A DNA stretch of 64,000 nt, from the NCBI GenBank assembly GCA_003602415.1, contig QQSK01000003.1, forward strand, positions 1 through 64,000, given 5' to 3'. Of the stretch, positions 32,712 through 43,435 are shown piece after piece; position 1 is the stretch's first letter; every line of letters starts with the position of its first letter. Origin of the DNA: Candidatus Poseidoniales archaeon. Lineage in GTDB: Archaea; Thermoplasmatota; Poseidoniia; Poseidoniales; Poseidoniaceae. Under the pieces are notes generated by a model. It saw only the letters and a list, made by a program, of their open reading frames with translations, was not told the origin of the DNA and made no database searches. Position numbers and translations under genes: made by a program.

Positions 32712-35700
32712 AGGTCTGAAATGATCATTTCTTCAGGAACTTCCTTTGTCGGAGGTCCTAAGTCGAGAGCAGGTGGAATATTCTCGATAGGATTTGGTTC
32801 GCTAGGACTCTGAATTTGTGATAGCATTGCCTCAGACATACTGTCCTTGTGGTATTCCCATGCATATTCAGGTTCACTCTTTGAACGAATGAATAGGTAT
32901 CCAAATATTGTTACTAAAATCAGCCCGAGTGCACTTGCAGAAATCCAGACAACATCATTGTTTACAGAAGCGATAATGTCAGAGTTATCGCCAATTCCAT
33001 CTCCATCGGTATCTGTGTCTTCATTGGGGTCATCGGGGAATGCATCTTTGTCATCAGGAGTTCCATCCCCATCTCTGTCCAGTGGGTCATAGGTGGTCAC
33101 ACATGATTCAGTATATTCCTCGACCTCATCATAAGAGATGAATTTATCATTATCCCGATCGATTTCAAAGAAATCGAAATCATTTTTCCATGTAAGACTG
33201 GATAGTAATTCTATGCTGGTAATATCACTCTCCAACTGATCAAATACTATCATCAATTCATTTTCGCAAGTACATGCTTCAGCCATAAGCTCGTTTTTGT
33301 CAATCACTCCATCCTGATTTAGATCTATTTCTTTGAACTCTTCTTCACCATCGTCCTCAAAATCAATTTCGTCCTGTGTTATGTCTCCGTCCCCATTTAG
33401 GTCTAAATCCTCAAAAATCATGTCGGCAAAATCATCGCAGGCAAGTATTTCATCTCCAGGCACAGGGTCTGGGTCAGGGTCTGGTCTAGGGTCTGGTCCT
33501 GGCATATCCATTGATTCCCAACTTGCAATTATGGATATATCTTCAATATCGGTATTGGCAAAAATAGTGATGTCAATTCTACCTGACGCAAAGAAAACAT
33601 AGATTTCTTCATCTGCTTCTCCGTAGTCAGATTGATATTCTGTCTCACCAAATTGTCTACCCATTGGCCCTTCTTCGAAATCATCCCAATCAAATTCTTC
33701 AAGTTCAGCAATTAATTCCAAATCGCCTTCTCCTCCCCAGGTTTCAATGGTGAGGTCCATTGCTGATTCCGAGCCCAAATCAATGAAGAAATACAATTCC
33801 TCTCCTTCAGGAGCAGACATTCCTCCAATTTCTTCTTCATTGAATAACTGAATCGGTTCCCCATCATACGACCAAACATATCTGTCCTCGAAAGAAGCAG
33901 TAATGTCTACTCTACTGTAAAATTCTTCACTTCCAAGTAGAATGTACCATCGTCCAGGAGTAGGGTCGTTAAATCCAATCTTATCACCTGAACCTGGTGC
34001 GTTAGAGTGCTTATCATATGTTGTCCATGTAGGGTATTGGTCGAGTCTAATCATCAATTTAGCTTCTCCATCACCATTATTCAAATCGATTTCAAGTCTT
34101 TCAACATCTACAGGTACATCGATGAAAAAGTATTGGTCGAGTCCTTCAAATCCGCTAAGTGGACCATATGGTATTCCATCATTCAATTCGATAGCAGAAT
34201 CTGGTTCGACATTGTTTGGACTATATGTGAAATCAGCTTGAATTGAAACTTCTCTACATCCTGAATATGTTGTCATCATGATGTAGTATATTCCTGGTTG
34301 TGCATCAAAAATTTGTACGGTTTCATCGTTTCCTGGATTGTAGGAACTATCTGATGTTGGTTGTCCATTGAACTGTCGTCCACTGTTCTTGCCCTCAGAA
34401 TCAAAATCGTCTTCAATCCAACCCCAATCGTCTGAAATTGGTAGTCCATTCAACGCAATGTGTAGTTCACAATCACCAGGGCCACCCCATGTGTTTACAC
34501 GCAGTTCAGCCAACTCCTCTTCCAGGTCGACATAGAAATACAATGAATCTCCGCTGCCCCTACTGATCCTTTGACCAGTAACTGCAATTCCATCATTTAG
34601 TTCAGTCATTTCATCGAGTTCTGGAGGCTCTGGTGCCAATTCCCAGTATGCATTAATTTCCATGTTCGAAATATCATAATTTGAGGAAACAGTCATCCAA
34701 TATGTGCCTGCTTCAGGCCATTCAAAGTATTCGTAAACATACAGTCCCCAATCGAATACCTCGATTTCATAATCGTGGTCCCATGCAGATGGAATCTCAT
34801 CTTTTGAGATGTAAATTTCGTACTCTAGGTTTTCATAATCAATATCCTCATCAAACTCAAAATCCCATGAGTACATGCTTAGGGTCAGGTATTGAGTGTT
34901 TTCAGGAATCTCCATGAAAAATAGCATAGTATCTCCTGCACCAGAATCAAAACCTGAATAGTATTCACCGTTTTCGATTTCTATTGCCTGTGCAATAATT
35001 GTCCCATCAGGCATAACCCATGCAGCACCATGAATGTCTCCGATTCGTCCAGAATCATCTTCTGTGATGCCTCCTTCACCCTCTGTGAACATCCACATGG
35101 ATTGGTTCATACTATTCCCTATACGCAAATCATCCAGCATGCCCTGGAAATAATTGCAGTCACAACCAGCTCCCATTCGTCCAATGTACAATTCATCACA
35201 ATCTGCACCAGATTGGAAACAATCATTGGAACCGAAATCGCCAATCGGAATTTGTGAATCATTCACGTCAATCATTCCAGCAGATTGGTTATCGATGAAA
35301 AATTCTCCACCATTCTCAGTGTCAATTACAACTTTGACATGTGTCCAAACATCTTCTTGAATTGCAACATCTGAAGTAGGGTTCTGCGATAGTGAATATT
35401 CGTTAGAATATGCTAGATAGCCATCATTTAGGTATAGACCCCACCCGTAATCTCCGAACATTGTAATGAATTGTATTCCGTCCAAATCGGGGATATTCAC
35501 CCATGCTTCAATTTCAAGATGGCCGTCCCAATCAGGCATCTCTTCATCAACGACAATGTGGTCATCATCACCATTGAATCTTAGAGCATAATCTGCGCCT
35601 TCTCCAATTTCAACTACTCCGTAAACTGGGAAGTATTGAGGGTCATCTTCTAGATCATTCCAAGTTGCTGGCTCAATAGAACCCATATTTGTTCCAGTAA

Positions 35701-36160
35701 TGTGAACATAGTCCTCGTCGTCTCCAGTACCTGGCTGTCCTTCTCCCCAATTTCGATAAACAAATGGAGTGCCGTCATGCCATCGATAATCTCCTTCATC
35801 ATTTGAGTCGGAAAGACCAATCCAAAGATGTCTTTTAGTGTCATTATCGGATGCAAATGTGTCGAATATCCATTGGTCTTCCTCAGCATCATCGATTGTG
35901 ACCAAGAAACCATCAAGACTTCTTGCTACCGATGCTGCATCACTCCACGAAGATGCAGAAAGTAGGTGGTATGTGTGATTATTTGCTGGATTTACAGCAG
36001 TGTCAATAATTGTAATCTCTTCCAATTCATTTGCAGATGTTGGAGTGATTAATGGACTGGCTGAAACCATCACCATCAGTGCAGTCAGGATAAACGCCTT
36101 ACGATTCACAATTTCGTTACGTTCCTTCTCGTTATTTAATCTAGCACTGCATTTGCCCAT
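32702..36160 (-). CDS. Large secreted surface protein: C-type lectin, LamG-like, PPC-like repeats, EF-hands, TSP3 repeat, TM anchor
   Basis: 1152-aa surface protein. A signal peptide spans about 20-45 (AFILTALMVMVSASP, then a PTSANE cleavage region). A C-type lectin domain follows at about 55-185 with LWIGLSDSN, NWGEGQPG and ATWNDLEDD. A LamG/concanavalin-type domain covers about 190-405. Several beta-rich units of the pre-peptidase C-terminal kind follow, each with DxLYFF/YFFxD-type strands. Two EF-hand-like loops (DLNGDGDITQDE, DLNQDGVIDKNE) and a third (DRDNDKFISYDE) precede a thrombospondin type 3 calcium repeat (DRDGDGTPDDKDAFPDD). A transmembrane helix lies at about 1070-1092 with a 60-residue cytosolic tail. 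It probably binds carbohydrate and calcium outside the cell. A GTG at 36106 would give a shorter signal peptide and is a good alternative start. Confidence 0.85.
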   Translation of the reverse strand: MGKCSARLNNEKERNEIVNRKAFILTALMVMVSASPLITPTSANELEEITIIDTAVNPANNHTYHLLSASSWSDAASVARSLDGFLVTIDDAEEDQWIFDTFASDNDTKRHLWIGLSDSNDEGDYRWHDGTPFVYRNWGEGQPGTGDDEDYVHITGTNMGSIEPATWNDLEDDPQYFPVYGVVEIGEGADYALRFNGDDDHIVVDEEMPDWDGHLEIEAWVNIPDLDGIQFITMFGDYGWGLYLNDGYLAYSNEYSLSQNPTSDVAIQEDVWTHVKVVIDTENGGEFFIDNQSAGMIDVNDSQIPIGDFGSNDCFQSGADCDELYIGRMGAGCDCNYFQGMLDDLRIGNSMNQSMWMFTEGEGGITEDDSGRIGDIHGAAWVMPDGTIIAQAIEIENGEYYSGFDSGAGDTMLFFMEIPENTQYLTLSMYSWDFEFDEDIDYENLEYEIYISKDEIPSAWDHDYEIEVFDWGLYVYEYFEWPEAGTYWMTVSSNYDISNMEINAYWELAPEPPELDEMTELNDGIAVTGQRISRGSGDSLYFYVDLEEELAELRVNTWGGPGDCELHIALNGLPISDDWGWIEDDFDSEGKNSGRQFNGQPTSDSSYNPGNDETVQIFDAQPGIYYIMMTTYSGCREVSIQADFTYSPNNVEPDSAIELNDGIPYGPLSGFEGLDQYFFIDVPVDVERLEIDLNNGDGEAKLMIRLDQYPTWTTYDKHSNAPGSGDKIGFNDPTPGRWYILLGSEEFYSRVDITASFEDRYVWSYDGEPIQLFNEEEIGGMSAPEGEELYFFIDLGSESAMDLTIETWGGEGDLELIAELEEFDWDDFEEGPMGRQFGETEYQSDYGEADEEIYVFFASGRIDITIFANTDIEDISIIASWESMDMPGPDPRPDPDPDPVPGDEILACDDFADMIFEDLDLNGDGDITQDEIDFEDDGEEEFKEIDLNQDGVIDKNELMAEACTCENELMIVFDQLESDITSIELLSSLTWKNDFDFFEIDRDNDKFISYDEVEEYTESCVTTYDPLDRDGDGTPDDKDAFPDDPNEDTDTDGDGIGDNSDIIASVNNDVVWISASALGLILVTIFGYLFIRSKSEPEYAWEYHKDSMSEAMLSQIQSPSEPNPIENIPPALDLGPPTKEVPEEMIISDLYD

Positions 36161-36208
36161 AATTACTGTACTACAAATCCAAATTCAAGGAATTGGTGTA
36201 CAATTTTG

Positions 36209-39200
36209 TCATTTGCGTCTTTTACCACCGATTCGAAGTTCAGTCTTCAGTGGCATTTGATGTTCCCAAGCGAATTCCTTTACAATTCTCCATCCCTTTT
36301 CCGAACCTTCATAATCTGTAACATCAATTACTTTGTCTCGAGTATTGGCCTTGAAAGCTGCTACTGGTTCAGCATTTCTGAATACCAAATAAGCACTGCC
36401 GAAACCGAACTTTTGTTTCAGTACATCAGCAAAATACGGAGCGATTGGGTCTGATGGAGGAATGACGAAATCACGAATTGGTGGTACATTCTTTGCTTCT
36501 TCCAGAAGGTCCTTGCGACCCCAGCAAACCTCATGCAAATCTTGGATAAGGAATCCCTTGATCAAAGTCGAATCCTCTTCAAACTCTGTTAAAATTGATT
36601 TCAACTCTTCTGGTTTGAATGGTGTTCCTGCTAGCCTTGTAAATTGTTTTAATGTAATAACTGGGAAATCTGAAACCAATCTCCGCAAATATTCTCTGCG
36701 TAAAATAATCGGGTCTAGGCCCTTTCTAGGGGTTACTGAACGGAAACCACCACGATAGTCCTGAACCATATGCCCACTACGTAATAATGGCTGAATCAAT
36801 TTCCTAAACGCCGCTCTCTTCAATCCATGTCTTTCCATGAATAGATTCGGATCACTATGTGAATTAAAGAAATCCAAAATGTCGAGTAATTCTTCATTTG
36901 GCTCTTCACCTCTAATCGCTAAGAGTGTGGAAAAATGGTCATACGATGCCCATACTTGATGGCCACGTAGATTAATTCCTTGATGTAACTGGTGAGCACT
37001 TGCCATATTTTTCAGACTTACACGATAAACTTCGGCTCTTCCTCTTAAACCAAAATCGTCTCTTACTTCTCTAACACTACCAAGAGCATCAATCTCATTT
37101 TCTAATCTAGAATTTTGATGGAGGTGGTGTCTATGGAAGAGTGCTCTTTCAGCAATCTCTCTTGGCTGAGGGTCAACAACACCTCCTCTAATCATTCTCT
37201 CTCCAGCAAGTTTGAATCCAATTCCTTCAAGTGCAATGCGGAAGTTATCTTCCAATTCCGTAACTGGAATTCCGTTAAATTGCGATAATACTGCAACATC
37301 TACCAACTGGTCGGAATGGTTATCTAACAATTTTTCAAAGGCAACACAGAACTCATCTAGATATGCGTAAGGAATGTGCATATCCTTGATTTCAAGATAG
37401 TCATTAATCTTGAACATCAATACCTTTCCAATGGGGTCCACTCCCTTGAAAACAGGTAAATACCATCCTCTGTCAAGAACAGAGCGAACTTCCCAAATAA
37501 ATCTCGACACATATGGATCGGATTGCGTCAAAATTCGTAATGTTCTATCTTCACGCTTAGGTGAATGCAAGCTTGCTACATCATCAGGCACAACATAGAA
37601 TGCTTCAGGTTCTGGAACCAAAGCCATCACCTTGTTGATTTTGCCTTCATTTTCTAAATTCCTTAATGCAATTGCTAATTCTTCTACACTTCTTGAAACA
37701 TAATATCGAAGAGTAAATGCTTTGACAGGCCCCATTCGCTTAATCACATCAACCAATGCAGATTCAAAGTCCATAGGCTCATAGACATCTAACACTCGAT
37801 GAAATAGAGAAAGCCTTCTTCTCCTTCCACTTACATCTTCAAATTGTTTTACCAAGCACAATTGCCTTTCCAAATTACTAATGGCATTCTTCAGGTCTCT
37901 TTGGAGTGATTTGTAGTCATCACCCTTTGGGAAATCAGCCAGTATTTCCTGCCGTGTTAGATTTTCTCCAGCAGGAATTTTTTCGAGAATCAACTTCTCC
38001 ATCTCTCCCAACCATGGTTCCGGCTTCAAACCTAGTAGCATTGGTAAATTTTCTCTTGTTGTATATCCAATACGGTTGTGAAGTAGTCTGCCCATAACGA
38101 CATCTGAATCCAACTGTAGGTCTTTCCAGTCAGCATATCTGAAACCATCAACACGATACAACATCTCTTGTTGCTTTTGGAATAAAATGTGCTGATTAAA
38201 TGCAGTAAATCCATCGCTGTATTGTTCAAATGACTTTTGCATAACTAGATTTTGAACCCAGCGATATTCTACAACATCCTCTTCTCCACCTGTAATTTTG
38301 TGCTCATCAACCTTGAGAATATATTCGGCATCTTCAGTTTGAGTGAAGAAACCTACTGAAATCACATTTCTCATTTCAAGTTCATGCAATATTGAGTCGA
38401 TTTGGCCCTGTGGGAATGGTAACCTTATGGCAAATTCTTCTCCCTTTGCAGGACCTTCACTGCCCAACATTTCGATGATTTTTACACGTAGGGCTTCATG
38501 TGAATCAGAAATTGTCATCTCTTCCCATTTTGTCGGCTTCAAACCGTCGAATTCAGTAGCAATTTCATAGGTGATTCCCTTGGTGTAAAGGTCTCTTATG
38601 TCTTCCATTTCCTTGCCACCAGCAACAGAAATGCAACCTAGAGTGCCATGTATTTCAGCCATGTATGTGGTGAACCATTTATCGTCTAAGCTCTCGACAC
38701 CAGTTGAACGAATCTTAGTGATTTTTCCAGCATCTGCTAATTCTGTAACCCACTTCTCGATTTGACTGTGGTCAATGCCTTCTAATTTCAATTCATAGAG
38801 CGGATTTTCCCATTTTCGATCAAGACCTCCCCCTCTACTCATCAAACTGAGCAATTCAGTTGAATTGGTTGGACGTGGAACTTTATTCGCATAGTACTCT
38901 TTCAACTGTTCATCAGTCATTTCAGTAGCAAGACTACGATTGCCCAACAAACGGCGTAAGATTTCAGGGTCGATGTCTTTGACCAAGAATGCTCTTGTTT
39001 TCATCGAAAGTAAGTCTTCGAATGTACTCATGTACAGACTCATTCCTAGCCTCGATGGAATTGGTACTTTTGTGTGAACAATTCGTGCTTCTGACAACTT
39101 ACTTGCCTCTAAGAAATCATTTAGTGATTGTATGTCTATATCTCCGAACATTATTTCTGCTTTAGCTTCCTTAATCAATAGGGAATCTTCTAGAGATCTA

Positions 39201-41494
39201 TGTCGTTGTAAAAGAGCATCTGCACGTTGTTGGAATTGCTGAGGACTTACTTCTTCAGCACCAATCCGCTTTGGAATAATCAATGAACGTCCTGCCACTT
39301 CTCTGAATCTCTTTGCGAATATTTGCGTGCTAACAATATATCTTTCAATAATTTCTATGTGATCATTTGACTGGAAAGAATCATACATTTTTCCAGGATC
39401 AACTTCTTGACTTGTCTTAATTAGTAATCCGTTTTCATCGAATGACAGTTCTAAAACAGCGATTCCATCTTGCTCTGCTAATCCTGCCATGAAGTATCCT
39501 AATGCAGTGTTGAAGCCTCTTCCTCTACATGAGGTAATCAGATAGGTTGGCATACCTCCAGAAACAATTTGCTCAACTATCAAGCGATTAGGGTCTGGAA
39601 CCTGGAATGAATCTAGAGTGTGTTCTTCAAGGTGCCTTGCAATGGTGTTTGAAACACCTTCACTTAGTCCATATGCATCTCGCAAAATGACTCTAGGATC
39701 GTTTTGCCTTCGCAATGCATTAACACTGTGACCTATCAAATCAAGAAGTGCACCAGATAATTCTCTTGAGCGACTTCTTGCCTCTCCACTCCATGACGGA
39801 ACAGTAGGGCGATATCCGGTTACCGAGTTAACATTGACTCTAGTTCCTTGAATATTTGTAACCCTGTATGTTGAGCCACCAAGTAGAATGACGTCTCCAC
39901 CTCTAAGATTTGCAACGAAGGAAGATGATAATTGTCCAAGGATACTTCCTTCGGCATTGAATACAAGATAGGAATTATCGGGAGCTATTGTTCCAATATT
40001 TGTGTAGTAAATCATTCGTGAATATCCACGCTTACCATACAAGTTCTCTTCCCAATCAATCCAAACCCTTCTTTCTTCCTCCAGCATATCAAGAACTTCT
40101 ATGAAGTCATCATATGGAAGATTTCTATAGGACCATGTGCTGGTAACTACTTCGTACGCTTCATCAATATCTCTTTCATTGATAATTACAAGTCCGATCA
40201 AGAATTGAGCAAGTACATCTAGACAGTTTTGAGGGAAATCTAGTTTGTCCATATCACCGGTTTGAATAGCAGCTTGTAATGCAGCTAATTCAATCAAATC
40301 ATCAACACTAGTTGGAAGGAATCTAGCTCGAGGAATTCCTCCAACATGGTGCCCTGCTCTTCCAATCCTCTGAAGTGCTGTTGCAATATCACCCGGTGAA
40401 CCAATTTGTATCACCATGTCTACCGAACCAATATCAATTCCCATTTCAAGAGATGAAGATGTAACTACTGCACGTAAATGACCAAGTTTCAACTTTCTTT
40501 CAACATCTAAACGTATTCGCTTGTCCATTGAACCGTGGTGACCTGCTACAAGGTCACCAAGATAGGGTCGTAATTTTTGAACAAGAGTTTCAGTCATCTT
40601 CCTGGTATTGGCGAATACCAATGTCGTATTGTGAGCGCCTATCAGGTCAGCGATCATTTCAACGTTCATTTCTAAGACTTTCATTACCGATAGGTCGCTG
40701 AATTTAGGCGAACAAAGTAATATGTCGAGGTCTAGTTCCCTAGCACCACTAATCTTTGCAATCTTTACTTCTTGAGCGTTATCTCTACTTTCCCTATCAT
40801 CACTAGCAACCAGATATTCAGCTACTGTTTCCAAAGGTTCCATCGTTGCAGAAATTCCAATTCTCTGTACAGGTCTTTCCAGAATCGTATCCAATAGAGA
40901 TATTGTCAAAGCCAGATGAACTCCACGCTTAGTAGGGACAAGTGAATGCATTTCATCAATAATTATCCACTCCACATTAGAGACAATTGGTTGAAATCTA
41001 GGCGATGAAATTGCAATAGCCATACTTTCAGGAGTCGTGATTAGAATGTGAGGGGGTTTTCTCAGCATCTTTTGTCTCTCAGACTGAGGGGTATCACCAG
41101 TTCGAAGTCCAACACGGATTTTACCTTGCGCCCTATCTGGTAGATATTTATCTTCAATTTCACCCAGTGGTCCTATCAGGTTTTTCTGAATATCATTTGC
41201 TAAGGCCTTGATAGGTGAAATGTATAGGCAGTAGACCCTTTCTTCCAAAGTCCCTTCCAATGCATGACGTACTAATTTGTCGATAATTGTGAGGAATGCA
41301 GTCAATGTTTTTCCAGAACCAGTAGGAGAACATAGTAGCAAATGGTCTCCGTCCATAATTGATGGAATCGCTAGTTTTTGTGGCCTAGTAAAATCTGGAA
41401 ATTTATCCTTAAACCAGTTACGAACAGGTTGGCATAATTTCTCTAACAAATCCTCTGTGTCGAGAGGATTTTCTAAGTATGAGATATTTGCCAT
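36209..41494 (-). CDS. lhr: Giant Lhr-type superfamily 2 helicase
   Basis: 1761-aa ATP-dependent 3'-5' nucleic-acid helicase. Motif Q-like PDFTRPQKLAIP, Walker A SPTGSGKT (56-63), DEMH (about 180-183, where DEVH or DEIH is usual), GISATM, then GRAGHHVGG near residue 390 in motif VI. A winged-helix and Lhr-core domain follow to roughly 880. The second half, about 850 residues, is an extended C-terminal region with repeated winged-helix-like segments, as in full-length Lhr, and it is longer than usual. These enzymes act in DNA repair and recombination. Both flanks are non-coding; the start at 41494 has a TATA-like element upstream. Confidence 0.93.
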   Translation of the reverse strand: MANISYLENPLDTEDLLEKLCQPVRNWFKDKFPDFTRPQKLAIPSIMDGDHLLLCSPTGSGKTLTAFLTIIDKLVRHALEGTLEERVYCLYISPIKALANDIQKNLIGPLGEIEDKYLPDRAQGKIRVGLRTGDTPQSERQKMLRKPPHILITTPESMAIAISSPRFQPIVSNVEWIIIDEMHSLVPTKRGVHLALTISLLDTILERPVQRIGISATMEPLETVAEYLVASDDRESRDNAQEVKIAKISGARELDLDILLCSPKFSDLSVMKVLEMNVEMIADLIGAHNTTLVFANTRKMTETLVQKLRPYLGDLVAGHHGSMDKRIRLDVERKLKLGHLRAVVTSSSLEMGIDIGSVDMVIQIGSPGDIATALQRIGRAGHHVGGIPRARFLPTSVDDLIELAALQAAIQTGDMDKLDFPQNCLDVLAQFLIGLVIINERDIDEAYEVVTSTWSYRNLPYDDFIEVLDMLEEERRVWIDWEENLYGKRGYSRMIYYTNIGTIAPDNSYLVFNAEGSILGQLSSSFVANLRGGDVILLGGSTYRVTNIQGTRVNVNSVTGYRPTVPSWSGEARSRSRELSGALLDLIGHSVNALRRQNDPRVILRDAYGLSEGVSNTIARHLEEHTLDSFQVPDPNRLIVEQIVSGGMPTYLITSCRGRGFNTALGYFMAGLAEQDGIAVLELSFDENGLLIKTSQEVDPGKMYDSFQSNDHIEIIERYIVSTQIFAKRFREVAGRSLIIPKRIGAEEVSPQQFQQRADALLQRHRSLEDSLLIKEAKAEIMFGDIDIQSLNDFLEASKLSEARIVHTKVPIPSRLGMSLYMSTFEDLLSMKTRAFLVKDIDPEILRRLLGNRSLATEMTDEQLKEYYANKVPRPTNSTELLSLMSRGGGLDRKWENPLYELKLEGIDHSQIEKWVTELADAGKITKIRSTGVESLDDKWFTTYMAEIHGTLGCISVAGGKEMEDIRDLYTKGITYEIATEFDGLKPTKWEEMTISDSHEALRVKIIEMLGSEGPAKGEEFAIRLPFPQGQIDSILHELEMRNVISVGFFTQTEDAEYILKVDEHKITGGEEDVVEYRWVQNLVMQKSFEQYSDGFTAFNQHILFQKQQEMLYRVDGFRYADWKDLQLDSDVVMGRLLHNRIGYTTRENLPMLLGLKPEPWLGEMEKLILEKIPAGENLTRQEILADFPKGDDYKSLQRDLKNAISNLERQLCLVKQFEDVSGRRRRLSLFHRVLDVYEPMDFESALVDVIKRMGPVKAFTLRYYVSRSVEELAIALRNLENEGKINKVMALVPEPEAFYVVPDDVASLHSPKREDRTLRILTQSDPYVSRFIWEVRSVLDRGWYLPVFKGVDPIGKVLMFKINDYLEIKDMHIPYAYLDEFCVAFEKLLDNHSDQLVDVAVLSQFNGIPVTELEDNFRIALEGIGFKLAGERMIRGGVVDPQPREIAERALFHRHHLHQNSRLENEIDALGSVREVRDDFGLRGRAEVYRVSLKNMASAHQLHQGINLRGHQVWASYDHFSTLLAIRGEEPNEELLDILDFFNSHSDPNLFMERHGLKRAAFRKLIQPLLRSGHMVQDYRGGFRSVTPRKGLDPIILRREYLRRLVSDFPVITLKQFTRLAGTPFKPEELKSILTEFEEDSTLIKGFLIQDLHEVCWGRKDLLEEAKNVPPIRDFVIPPSDPIAPYFADVLKQKFGFGSAYLVFRNAEPVAAFKANTRDKVIDVTDYEGSEKGWRIVKEFAWEHQMPLKTELRIGGKRRK

Positions 41495-41539
41495 ATTATC
41501 ACTACACTATGCGTGTTTTCAAAGCGTGCGTATTGACAT

Positions 41540-41549
41540 GATATAAGTT
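41540..41549 (-). promoter_or_regulatory. Possible TATA box for the Lhr helicase gene
   Basis: The minus strand reads ACTTATATCA here, about 45 bases upstream of the ATG at 41494. It would set a transcript start near 41515 with a leader of about 20 bases. This lies in the 229-bp divergent gap with glyS, the longest in the window, which otherwise holds only AT-rich sequence. Pattern match only. Confidence 0.3.
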
Positions 41550-41645
41550 TTGTAAGATTGGATATACAATAATCTGATATTTTAGGTTGGTAAAGAGGGC
41601 ACTGGGAGACATTTATCCCGTTTTGTAAAAAATACATTTCGCTGA

Positions 41646-41656
41646 GATATATTTTT
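41646..41656 (+). promoter_or_regulatory. Possible TATA box for glyS
   Basis: GATATATTTTT is a T-rich TATA-like element about 70 bases upstream of the glyS ATG. It would give a leader of about 40-45 bases. Weak, because this gap is AT-rich throughout. Confidence 0.25.
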
Positions 41657-41723
41657 TTCATAAACGCTATTTTTCGTGATTTTTTGCAGGTGTTCTCATT
41701 TACCCCTTTCTCTACGGACATTC

Positions 41724-43394
41724 ATGGAGGAGTATTCTAGCGAACGTCTGAGCAGGCTTACTGGCATGTTAAAGCGTCGTGGATTAATCCTTCCAGCATT
41801 CGAAATTCACGGCGGTGCTGCCGGATTATATGATTATGGTCCTGTTGGCGGTAGACTTCGAAATCGTGTTAATCAAACATGGCTTGATCATTGGCAGAGT
41901 TTGGGTAACATCGTAGAGATTTCATGTCCCACAGTAACTCCCTATGCAGTTCTAGAGGCCAGTGGCCACGTAGGTGAATTCAGTGATTTTTTGACTGAAT
42001 GTACAAAGTGTGGTGAAGCAAGCCGTGCAGACCATTTGGTTGAGGATAAATATCCTAATGCAGAATCATTAAGTCGTGATGAACTTGCATCATTGATTTC
42101 AGAAATGAAACCTAATTGCCCCAATTGTGGTGAATCGTCTTGGGGTAATATCGTAGCTCAAAATTTGATGTTTAATACAAAAATTGGCGCTGGTAAATCA
42201 GGACGTGATGGTTTCCTTCGACCTGAAACAGCACAAGGTATGTTTACATCTTTTACCTCAATTTATCGCCATTTTAGAGAAAGACTTCCATTTGGCGCAG
42301 TACAGGTTGGTAAGGGATACCGCAATGAGATTAGTCCTCGTCAAGGTATGATTCGGTTAAGAGAATTTAACATGGCGGAACTCGAGTATTTCATTGACCC
42401 TGAAGTACAACCAATCCATGATTTTTCTTCTTGGAGTGCCCCAGTTTGCTTGATTTCAGATGAGCAAGGTGAAATTTCTATGACATTATCTCAAGCGGTG
42501 AATGATGGAATAATTCGACACCCTACGGTTGGTTTTTTCATGGGCTCAACCATGGATTTCTTGGTAAATATAGGAATTAATCCCAATCATTTGAGATTTA
42601 GACAACACGAATCTACTGAAATGGCTCATTATGCTCAAGATTGTTGGGATGTTGAATTGTTGGGTTCATATGGATGGATTGAATGTGTGGGAATTGCTCA
42701 TCGTGGGTGCTATGATTTGGAAGCCCATGAAAAAGCCACAGGACAACGTCTTCGTGCTTGGAGGACATTCAAGGAGCCCAAAACTGTTGAAATTGACGGT
42801 TGGACGATTGATGGGGCTAAAGCAGGCCCTGCATTCCGAGCTTTGGCAGGTAAGGTAAAATCTGCGATTGAAGAATTACCTGCTGAATCTTCCTTCCCCA
42901 TGACTTTGAACATCGATGGTCAGGAATTGGAAGTACGAGATGAACATGTAAAACGTCTTCAAAGAACAGAAAATATGGCAGGAGAATGGTTCATACCTCA
43001 CGTCGTTGAACCAGCCTTTGGTATAGATCGAATTATCTGGCATCTTCTCGATCATTGTTACACTGAAACTGAAAAATCAGGTGAAACTTACACTTTGATG
43101 ACTATTCCTGAAATCATCGCTCCAGTCGATGTTACAGTCCTACCATTGTATGAAAAAGATGGAATGGGTGAATTGGCAAAAAGTATTCACAGAGATTTGT
43201 GTTCAAGAAGAAATGTTTTTTCGATTTATGACGCAAGTGGTTCTATCGGTAGAAGGTATGCTAGGGCCGATGAAATTGGTGTTCCTTGGTGTATTACAGT
43301 AGACCATGATTCGCTTAACGATAAAACGGTCACATTGCGTTCAAGAGATTCTGGAGAGCAAATTAGAGTTCCAATCAGCGAATTAGAGTTTTGA
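41724..43394 (+). CDS. glyS: Glycyl-tRNA synthetase, archaeal alpha2 type
   Basis: Class II synthetase of 556 aa charging tRNA-Gly. Motif 1 region LRNRVNQTWLDHW, two CxxC pairs in the insertion (CTKCGE, CPNCGE), motif 2 FRERLPFGAVQVGKGYRNEI, and class II motif 3 near the AFGIDRIIWHLL segment are all present, with an anticodon-binding domain from about 445. The ATG at 41724 matches the family N-terminus (MEEYSSERLSRLTGMLKRRG). It leads a rightward pair with rfcL about 40 bp downstream. Confidence 0.96.
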   Translation: MEEYSSERLSRLTGMLKRRGLILPAFEIHGGAAGLYDYGPVGGRLRNRVNQTWLDHWQSLGNIVEISCPTVTPYAVLEASGHVGEFSDFLTECTKCGEASRADHLVEDKYPNAESLSRDELASLISEMKPNCPNCGESSWGNIVAQNLMFNTKIGAGKSGRDGFLRPETAQGMFTSFTSIYRHFRERLPFGAVQVGKGYRNEISPRQGMIRLREFNMAELEYFIDPEVQPIHDFSSWSAPVCLISDEQGEISMTLSQAVNDGIIRHPTVGFFMGSTMDFLVNIGINPNHLRFRQHESTEMAHYAQDCWDVELLGSYGWIECVGIAHRGCYDLEAHEKATGQRLRAWRTFKEPKTVEIDGWTIDGAKAGPAFRALAGKVKSAIEELPAESSFPMTLNIDGQELEVRDEHVKRLQRTENMAGEWFIPHVVEPAFGIDRIIWHLLDHCYTETEKSGETYTLMTIPEIIAPVDVTVLPLYEKDGMGELAKSIHRDLCSRRNVFSIYDASGSIGRRYARADEIGVPWCITVDHDSLNDKTVTLRSRDSGEQIRVPISELEF

Positions 43395-43435
43395 AAAACT
43401 CAATGTTCAAAGGTGGCCTTTGCTAACGTATACTC

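Noticed and set aside
32702-36160. The large surface protein as a substrate of the neighbouring archaeosortase
   Set aside because: It has no PGF-like tripeptide and continues about 60 residues after its transmembrane helix, unlike known substrates.
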